From Gautieria morchelliformis (taxonomy: Eukaryota; Basidiomycota; Agaricomycetes; Gomphales; Gomphaceae): a DNA stretch of 64,000 bases. The stretch is from assembly GCA_015179125.1 (NCBI GenBank), contig WHVA01000098.1, positions 124,001-188,000 of the forward strand, in the 5' to 3' direction. The notes under the pieces are model-generated. The model worked only from the letters and a program-made list of their open reading frames with translations. It ran no database searches and had not been told where the DNA came from. Shown here one piece after another: positions 56,823 through 64,000 of the stretch (positions are counted from its first letter, which is position 1; every line of letters begins with the position of its first letter). The position numbers were made by a program, and so were the translations under genes.

Positions 56823-59800
56823 ACACGGCAGACCCCACTGCCTGGGACCTTCTCCTGATTCAAGAACCATACATTTACCCCAACTCGAGACTGTCGCCTG
56901 CCACCCTGCACTGGTATATCATGTACCCTGCACAAGATAACACAGACGATAACCTTCCCCGCTCACTCATCCTGATATCTACATGACTGACCTCCAGCTC
57001 CTTCCGACAGATCCAGGTCAAGTCACATCTCATATCTGCGCTCTCCATCATCTGCGACACCTGTACCATCGACATATACAACGTCTACAACCCCCCCGAC
57101 ACGGACACGGCCCTCACACACCTACACCAATGGCTCGAGCGCAATCCGACCCCTGTGACCACAGCTGCCATCTGGGCTGGCGACTTCAACAAACACAACC
57201 CACTGTGGACCGGACCGAACCACTTGCGACGCTGCAGACGCAGCAACACGGAGCTGATGATGCAGCTGCTAGCGGATCAACACATGGAACTCCAGCTACC
57301 GCCCGGCACCCCCACATTCCAATCCGACAGTCACCGCACCTGGACGACTATCGACCTCCTTTTCTGCGATGCCAGCATCACCCACAGACTCTTATCGTGC
57401 ACCACCTCCCATGCCGACCGCATCCCCACTGCAGATCACCTCCCTCTACACACCATCCTCAACCTGGAAGTCAACAGACGTCACACTGCCCCCAACCGCA
57501 ACTTCCGCACCGTTGACTGGGGGGCCTTCAGGAAGAGACTCTCGGAAGAGCTCGAACTACACGGGCTCCTCGAGGACTCATCCCTTGCAACACCAGACTC
57601 CCTGGACCGCTTTGTCTCGCAGCTCACCACGGCAATCCAGTCCACCATTGGCGCCCTGATCCCCAAGCAGCGTACATCCCCCTTCATGAAGCGCTGGTGG
57701 AACCGCGACCTCACCCAACTGCGGCACAACTACGCGCTCAGGAGCAGAGAAGAGTTCCGGGCTTGCTTCACTGCAACTTGGGAAGATGCAAAACGGGCCT
57801 CGAACGAGGCACGGAATTCATACGTCTCATCACTCTGGAAAGCTAAGGCGGATCACTGGAAGGGATGGATTGAGGGGGCGAGCGAGAAGGATGTCTGGAT
57901 AGCCGGGAAATATGCAAAGAACCCCCTTTCCGACCATGCCTGCCCCCGCATACCCTCCCTGACCCAGAGAGGACCCAACGGACAGGTGCTCTCGGAATCA
58001 CACACCGGCTCGGACAAGGCTGCCGTATTCACGGACCTCTTTTTTCCCCCGCGCCCCGACTCTCTCCCAGACCTCCCAGAGGATGAGTCTCCCCTCCCTC
58101 CCCCACTCAAGTTCTCCACGCCGGCACCCCACCAGATCCAACGTCGCATCAACCGCACACAGCCGTTCAAGGGTCTGGGTGAAGATGGTATCCCCAATAT
58201 TGTGCTGAAGGAATGTGGGCATACCTTGACACCTCTCCTCCATCGCTGCCTCCTCGCGATCCTTCGGCTCCGCTACTTCCCAAAACGATGGCGCACCTGG
58301 AGGACAATAGTCCTACGCAAACCGGGCCGCGCGGACTACACCGTTGCCAAGGCGTACAGGCCAATAGCGCTCTACAATACAATGGGTAAGATCCTCTCGG
58401 GAGTCATGACTGATATTACAGTTTTCCTCACCATACGCCACAACCTCCTCTCACTCCACCACTTCGGAGGCCTGCCGGGCAGGACCACCGTCGACTCCCT
58501 CCTCCACCTCACCCACCGCGTCAAATCGGCCTGGCGTAGCCGCAAGGTAGTCACCATTATATTTCTTGATATCGCGAACGCATTCCCAAATGCAGTCACG
58601 GACCGCCTTCTCAAAAACATGACAAGACTAGGCTATCCGACGGAACTAGTCTCCTTCTTCGCTGCTATGCTCAGGGACAGGAAAACAACACTGAGCTTCA
58701 ATGACTTCTCTTCTTCGCTTATTGATATTGACAATGGCATTGGACAGGGCGAAACAGCATCAATGATTTTGTACCTCATTTACAGCCACGGCTTGGTATC
58801 CATCCCAAGGGGCGCCGAAGAAGATGGCAGGGCCTATGTCGACGACAACTTCTTTGTGGCGATCAAGGACACCTTTGAAGAATGCGATGATGCGCTCAAC
58901 GACATGCTGGACAAGCAAACGATGTGGTCTGAGGCTCACAACTCACGGGCCGAGTTCTCCAAGTTCCAATGCCTCAGGCTCACCAGGCGTAAGAATGTGA
59001 CCCATACTGACTTTGTCCACCGACAGTCCTAACACGTCATCAAGTGTGTCCCAGAAACCCGCCTCCTGGGGATCCAGATCCACCAAGAACTCCGTTGGCA
59101 CCCACATGTACAGCAGGCAGTACAGAAGGCCCAGAACCTTCTCCTCTCCATACGTCGTCTTACCTGCCCCTCCTTTGGCCTGCCCGAAAGACACGTGCGG
59201 CAGCTATACATATCCATGGTGCTACCGAAGCTCGAATATGTGCTCCCGGTGTGGTACACCCCGCTGCACACCAAGGCAGGGACTCATCGCCAAACGGGCT
59301 CTATCGGCCACACCAGAGTCCTTGAGAAGGTTCAGAGGTTGGGATGCTTACTGATCACAGGGGCCTATAGGTCGACGGCTACTGATGTCCTAGAACTCCA
59401 CATGATGATCCCCCCACTCCGACTCCACCTCGACGACACCTGTTACCGCGAGGTGCTCCGCCTGTCTACCCTGCCCAGGGCCCACCCTCTATTCAGGCGG
59501 ATGCTCACAACTTTTTATTACCTGTAGCTTCACCCATTTTATTCTCAAATTATAGAAAAGAAGAGGACGAAAGTATATGCCAATCTTATTGTTGGGCTAT
59601 AAATAATTTTTATTTTGTCCCTCCCCAAGCGGCAGCTCCGGCGACGAGAACGCCTCTGCCAATTTTTATGTCTCTTCTTATTTTTTCTACCCACTTTTAA
59701 TATACACTATATCATTATAACTATTCATATATATTACAAATATCTACACAACTACTATTACTCCACATGGTAGTCTAATACTCTCTCATTATAACTAGTC

Positions 59801-61175
59801 ATACTAATACTCCTACTCATATCTGTTACAAGTATCTCTCCAAGTATCTGTTACTCTATCTTGTAGTCTAATACTCTCTCATATGTATATATATCTTCGA
59901 GATGTTTAAATATATACAGAATCATCTAATAACATCTATTATTCTCCTTATAAATACTACTATATATTCCTATATGTTGTTATTAATACTCTTATAGTAT
60001 ATATTATATACTCATATATGCTGTATTACATAACCATTATGATTATCCTCCTCAAAGCAGTCTAGCACAGCGCGACGCGCCGGCCGCGAGCCCACCCATC
60101 CCCGATCCAGATCCTGCTATGGCGCTACAAGCTGAGGCCACACACCATAGAAACCATTTGCTTCTCCAGGCACCCTCCCAACTGGCGGCCCCAATTCACG
60201 GCGGGGATCGGCGAGAACAAGTCAGCCGCGGCGAGCAGGATCCGCACCAGGATGGACGACATCCAGATCTACTCGGATGGCTCTGGCTTCAAAGGACATA
60301 TAGGCGCAGCTGCGGTAGTTCCGCAGACAGGTGAGACCCTCAGGTTCAAGCTAGGCAAATGCTCGCGGCACACTGTCTTCGAAGGCGAACTTGTAGGCAT
60401 CCTCCTGGCGCTGACACTTCTGGAAAACCACCCCTCAGCCCGCTCTGCACTCATCTCCCTCGACAATCAGGTGGCAATCCGTGCACTGCAGGACAACCGC
60501 TCACAGTCGGGCCACTACATTCTGGACGTGATCCACAACACCATACGCAGGCTCAGGCGCAGAAGACGCCGGCTTCGGATACACCTAGAGTGGGTCCCTG
60601 GCCACCTAGGTATAGCAGGTAACAAGCAAGCAGACTCTGAGGTGAAGAAAGCAGCCGAGGGCAACGTTTCCCCTGCTGCCAGCCTTCCACAGCTGCTGAG
60701 GAAGCGCCTCCCGGCCAGCATTGCCGCCCTCAAAGCGGGGCGGAAGAGCTCCATCATCAAGCGTTGGCGGAGGGCGTGGTCCGAATCCCCTCACTTCCAG
60801 AAGATGTCCAGGGTCGACAAGACGTTGCCCAACCGTAGTGTATACAAGCTGCTCAGCTCACTGCCACGGCGCGCTACCAGCATCATCACCCAGCTACGCA
60901 CGGGGCATGTCTCCCTCAACCACTTCCTCAAGAAAATCAAAGCGAGCGACTCAGCCCTCTGCAGGCACTGCCGCCAGCCCGAGACAGTTGCACACTACCT
61001 CAAATACTGCCGCAGGTTCACCCGTCAACGCGAGCAGCTCAGACGCAGGGTGGGCAAGGCCGCCCACTCCATTCCCCGTCTGCTAGGAGACCCGAAGATG
61101 CTGGCGGCGACCCTTCAGTTTATCCAAGGCACAGGTCGATTCCAACTATACGACGACATTGCACTGAATGGCTAA
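56738..61175 (+). pseudogene. LINE ORF2: endonuclease, reverse transcriptase, RNase H
   Basis: The start ATG at 56738 overlaps ORF1. The endonuclease shows KQQNCKHS, LLLIQEPYIY, WAGDFNKHNPLWTG, TIDLLFCDAS and TADHLPLHT. The RT shows KPGRADYTVAKAYRPIAL, FLDIANAFPNA, NGIGQGETASMILYLIY and AYVDDNF (catalytic YVDD). After the interruption an RNase H domain reads IYSDGSGFKG, FEGELVG, SLDNQVAI and WVPGHLGIAGNKQADSEV, and a final CRHCRQPETVAHYLKYC zinc-binding motif follows. Two nonsense codons interrupt one and the same frame, TGA at 56984-56986 and TAA at 59030-59032. The block 59512-60060 separates RT from RNase H in a shifted frame. All catalytic motifs are otherwise present, so inactivation is recent. 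Confidence 0.88.
59512..60060. other. AT-rich insertion inside LINE ORF2
   Basis: This block of about 550 bp is strongly AT-rich against a GC-rich LINE and separates the RT C-terminus (HPLFRRML) from the RNase H linker (LLWRYKLRPHTIETI). It contains a repeated word GTAGTCTAATACTCTCTCAT (about 59770 and 59861) and one GC-rich island near 59630-59665. No target duplication or terminal repeats were found. Confidence 0.6.
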
Positions 61176-61741
61176 GCCCCAACCCCTTTCTGCCTCTCTT
61201 CTTAACGTTGCACCACACTGACACCGACCCCACCACAGTACCCCATCAAGCTTCAGACTTGGCTCTCGATTTATGCCGAGCTCTCATCATGAGGGATTGG
61301 CCCTCCGGTGCCTCCCCGGCCAATATCGTTACACCCCAGTCCCACTGAGTTTCCCCTCCCCCCCTTCTGCTTCGCACATCTGTTACGCCCTTTTCTTTCG
61401 CCTCTAGATAGAGTGCCCGCAGACCACATGCGCCGGAGATGCGGGGATTTTTGACCGCTACTGGGGGACCAGTAGCGGGATCCCTCCGCGGCAAGAGACA
61501 AAGATCCGGGGATGCAAACCATCCTCTCAGAAAAGCGCGACAGGTTTAGAACCGCGTCTCCAGCCCCGCCGGGGGCCAAGCGCATCTGCGGGCGCACCCA
61601 GATATAATTCGCCTTCACAGACCGTTATCTCTGTTTTATTTTACTACCATACTTGGGCAGATACTATCCTGTAGTCTTAAGTGCACCATAAGCGCTCGCG
61701 CTTCGAGCACTATAATTGATAATCTCTCTCTCTCTCTCTCT
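61176..61741 (+). other. LINE 3' untranslated region and (TC)n tail
   Basis: The stretch lies between the ORF2 stop and the target duplication. It contains no coding signal and finishes with about eleven TC units, presumably the element's own tail or produced at target-primed reverse transcription. Confidence 0.65.
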
Positions 61742-62947
61742 CTCCGCTTCGTGCTCTATCTCCAGGTTTGCCGCACGTTCTTTCGCGTGCTCCATGTCTC
61801 GGATCGCAGATGCACATGTCTTGGATCTCACGCAGATCTGCCAGATGTTTTTCATCGTCACGTTGTCTCTTGACCTCGGCCAACTCCAGGAGGAGCCTAG
61901 CCTTTGCCCCTGCTGCAACGCTCTCCGCGAGCTGCGCCTCGAGCTTTGCAACATTCGCCTCCAAAGCACTCACTTCCTTCTCTGCGGCCCATATTCGCTC
62001 ATCGGCCTCAGCATTCTTATTGATCAGTTCCACGACCTTTGGGCGCATCTCTTCCAGCTGAGCTAAAAGCCCCGAGTTCTCTGCCTGAAGACTGCGTTGC
62101 GCTTGTTCTGCATCTTCAGCACGACGCTGCGCTGAACTGACAGCGTCTTCAGTGGCATGAAGCTGCCGAGCGTGGGCGGTTAGTTCTGAGGATGCGTGAG
62201 CAAGCTGCTGTTTGATAGACGCGAGGGAAGTCTCGTTGGTAGCAAGTTCGTTCTCTAGATTGGCGCGAGCACGCTCCGTATCTTCCAGAGAAGATGAGAC
62301 CGTGGTAAGCTGGTGTTGTGCCGAAGTGAGCTCGTGCTCCAGAGTTGCGTAGCGCTGTGTCAATTCAGCTTCACGCGCATTTAACGAGGCTAGCTCCCGG
62401 GCAAGCGTCTCGCGCTCTTGCATACTCGAAGCGTGATTCTCGTTGGGAAACTAAGTAAGGGGTCCCGGGAAGCGTCTGAAGTAGCGTACCTGCGTAACCT
62501 TCGACAGCTGGAATTCAGGTTCTTCCGTGCGGTCCTGCGTCGCTCTCAAACTTCTTTCCAAGGTCTCCACTCGGTCATCAGCCTCTACCTGCTCTTTAAG
62601 AGCGCTGAGCTCGCGATCGCGACTCTCCAGTTGTGCCCGACATTCGGCTGCCGTACGCCTTGCGAGATCCAGCTCACGGTCCTGCCAAAAAGTAGCAGTA
62701 AACATTAAGCGTGATTAGAGCATGGATGGGTGAAGAAGCCGTACTTGTATGCGGGACATCTCATGAGCGTCCCTGTCACGACGCTCTACTTCATCGAGAC
62801 GTGCAGCTTCTCTGAGAATCTACGGTACGTGTTGGCGAAACTCTGCCCGCGATTTTTGGTCTGTGTTACTACGCACTGCTCCGGAGGGCTTCAAACTTGG
62901 CCAATTGTGTCGATGGTCTGCTGTTGATTGGAAAGTAGACTCTGCAT
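61742..62947 (-). pseudogene. Coiled-coil protein, N-terminal half (5' of LINE insertion)
   Basis: From about 62947 (MQSLLSNQQQTIDT) a frameshift near 62907 leads into LAKFEALRS. Introns at 62876-62820 (57 bp) and 62744-62682 (63 bp) follow, giving ILREAARLDEVERRDRDAHE, then DRELDLARRTAAECRAQLES, and a continuous coiled coil from 62423 (MQERETLARELASLNAREAE ... AEAERE). It ends at the 13-bp duplication 61742-61754. Heptad patterning over more than 300 residues suggests a filamentous structural protein, perhaps cytoskeletal; no specific family recognised. Upstream sequence to 63175 is Pro/Ser-rich and open but lacks an ATG. Confidence 0.68.
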
Positions 62948-63179
62948 TTCAACCGAGGTCGTCTCCGCATTTCCATCACTATTTGGAGACGTAGGCCTTA
63001 GTTCCGAGGCTGGAGGTGGCGTGACCGGTGGCGGCGAGACCAGCACTCTTGAAGGGCTTAAACTACAAAAACTCTCATTAACAAAATGTAGTTTACAATC
63101 CTGAGTGACCACGTACACGCCAAGCTCGCCGAAATCGATCCCAGTTTTGTCAGAAGCTCCAAAGAGTGAGGACACGTCC

Positions 63180-63680
63180 TTGTTGCGCCAGCGAGTGCGT
63201 CACGGGATTAGGAAGCTTTCCGCGAGTAGACGAAAACGAGCAATTGATTCTTGCCAGCCTGGTCAAGTACCTTTTCATAACAGACCTCATTCATGACTTG
63301 ATCGCGTTTAATTGCCTTCTTCTCTGTCACCCCAACAACCTCCTGTTGGAGTCCACTTGAACGGAAAGATGCGCCTTTGCTCTCGTCAACCTTGAGGAAC
63401 TGGGCGACGTCCTGATGGTTGGGTAACGTTGCGGAAATACCAACCAAATGTACGTACTCCTGCTGTGTGTGGTCCGTTCGCCTGATCGTCCTCGCAAGAA
63501 GACTCTCCAAGACAGGTCCACGGTGTCATGCACCAGATGGATCTCGTCGATGATGACGAACCGTACTAGATTGGCGTAGCTAGTGTCAGTGGCCTTGCGT
63601 GTTATCACGTCCCATTTTTCTAGTGTAGTGACAATAATCTGTGTCTCCGCAATAGAGCAATTGATACCAATAATCACTGG
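63180..63680 (-). pseudogene. Fragment of a Brr2-type (Ski2-like) RNA helicase
   Basis: The minus strand reads [34 protein letters not shown] (DEIH box), then after a frameshift [58 protein letters not shown] and [13 protein letters not shown]. These match helicase motifs Ib to IV of the U5 snRNP helicase Brr2. It lacks motif I and everything after motif IV, has a frameshift at the residue after VHD and a short deletion before VVGVTEKK. It is a gene fragment, perhaps carried by the neighbouring repeat. Confidence 0.82.
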
Positions 63681-63805
63681 CTGTGGCCTGACACTGTATT
63701 ACTAAGACAATCTGGGGAAGTGGCGAGGAGTCTGTCTCGGAAGAGTGCCTGGTGCCTGCCGCTTTCCCACGCGCTGCAGAGTGCTACTATTATCAGAGCT
63801 GCCGG

Positions 63806-64000
63806 CCACATGGGATGGCTGGTGCTAAACCCAACACCCTTCTTATCGATGATTAATTTGCGTCTACGGATCTGTATCTCTTGCTGTGTAGGCATCCTGC
63901 CGCTGGTTCTCCAGCGGCAGTCAAACGCCCGCATCGCCAGCAAAGGGACGGGACGTGCGGGGCAGGTATTGTACGAGTCCGTGGTAGGTGCATGTGGCTT
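63806..64000 (+). repeat. Dispersed repeat, copy 2 (runs off the window)
   Basis: It is collinear with 38741-39010: GGCTGGT, AACCCAACACCCTTCTTA, TTAATTTGC-TCTACGGA, TCTCTTGCTGTGTAGG-ATCCTGCCGC and the CCGCTGGTTCTCCAGCGG palindrome, ending TAGGTG-ATGTGGCTT. It adjoins the Brr2 fragment. Confidence 0.78.

Larger units (their letters stand above)
48946..61741 (+). mobile_element. LINE (non-LTR retrotransposon, APE-type with RNase H), carrying a gypsy insertion
   Basis: The element is bounded by an exact 13-bp target duplication CTCCGCTTCGTGC (48933-48945 and 61742-61754). Removing the insert rejoins the host coiled-coil reading frame exactly (HEAE|RAAML). It has ORF1 (Gag with CCHC knuckles), an overlapping ORF2 with endonuclease, RT and RNase H, and a 3' end in a (TC)n tract (61723-61744). 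Without the gypsy element (49653-55796) and an AT-rich block (about 59512-60060) it is about 6.1 kb, a full-length size. The domain set fits the Tad/I-like group of fungal LINEs. In-frame stops make this copy inactive. Confidence 0.9.

Overview
The window looks like nuclear DNA of a basidiomycete fungus, probably an Agaricomycete. The recognisable host genes are cut by many short introns (mostly 46-63 bp, GT-AG), a NACHT-WD40 gene of the kind expanded in mushrooms is present, and the repeats are fungal copia, chromodomain gypsy and Tad/I-like LINE elements. No bacterial-type operons, CRISPR arrays, rRNA or convincing tRNA genes were seen.

Layout. 1-6240: a decayed minus-strand Ty1/copia element cut by a non-autonomous hAT element (698-1428, 8-bp target duplication), a gypsy solo LTR (1553-1944, 5-bp duplication) and an 894-bp element with 44-bp terminal inverted repeats (3401-4294). 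6383-9095: gypsy fragments and two further solo LTRs with 5-bp duplications. 9.1-18.1 kb: mostly unrecognised DNA with two small double-stranded-RNA-binding-domain (dsRBD) genes (10764-11297 and about 16760-17099). 18151-22287: a divergent pair of conserved genes, a SAD1/USP39-type tri-snRNP protein (minus, 7 exons) and COP9 signalosome subunit 2 (plus, 12 exons), 97 bp apart. 22.3-35.7 kb: no recognisable gene, but a hairpin, an inverted repeat and a 3-copy tandem repeat of about 0.38 kb. 35697-38610: an ER-type Hsp70 (BiP/Kar2-like) gene whose last exon and preceding intron are tandemly duplicated. 38.7-43.0 kb: repeats, including a 3-copy 265-bp array encoding an acidic motif. 43022-47215: a C2-NACHT-WD40 NLR-like gene, possibly damaged. 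47996-62947: a coiled-coil gene, now a pseudogene, split by a roughly 12.8-kb LINE insertion that itself carries a complete, young chromodomain gypsy element (49653-55796). 63.2-63.7 kb: a fragment of a Brr2-type helicase. 63.8-64.0 kb: a second copy of the repeat found at 38.7 kb.

The host genes do not form one pathway. They cover splicing (SAD1-like gene, Brr2 fragment), deneddylation (CSN2), ER folding (BiP) and self/non-self sensing (NLR). The main story is layered transposition: LINE into gene, gypsy into LINE, and three different elements into a copia copy, each readable from target-site duplications or terminal repeats. The most unusual host feature is the BiP 3' end. One donor site faces two near-identical acceptor/terminal-exon units, and only the distal unit encodes an HVEL C-terminus resembling an ER-retrieval signal.
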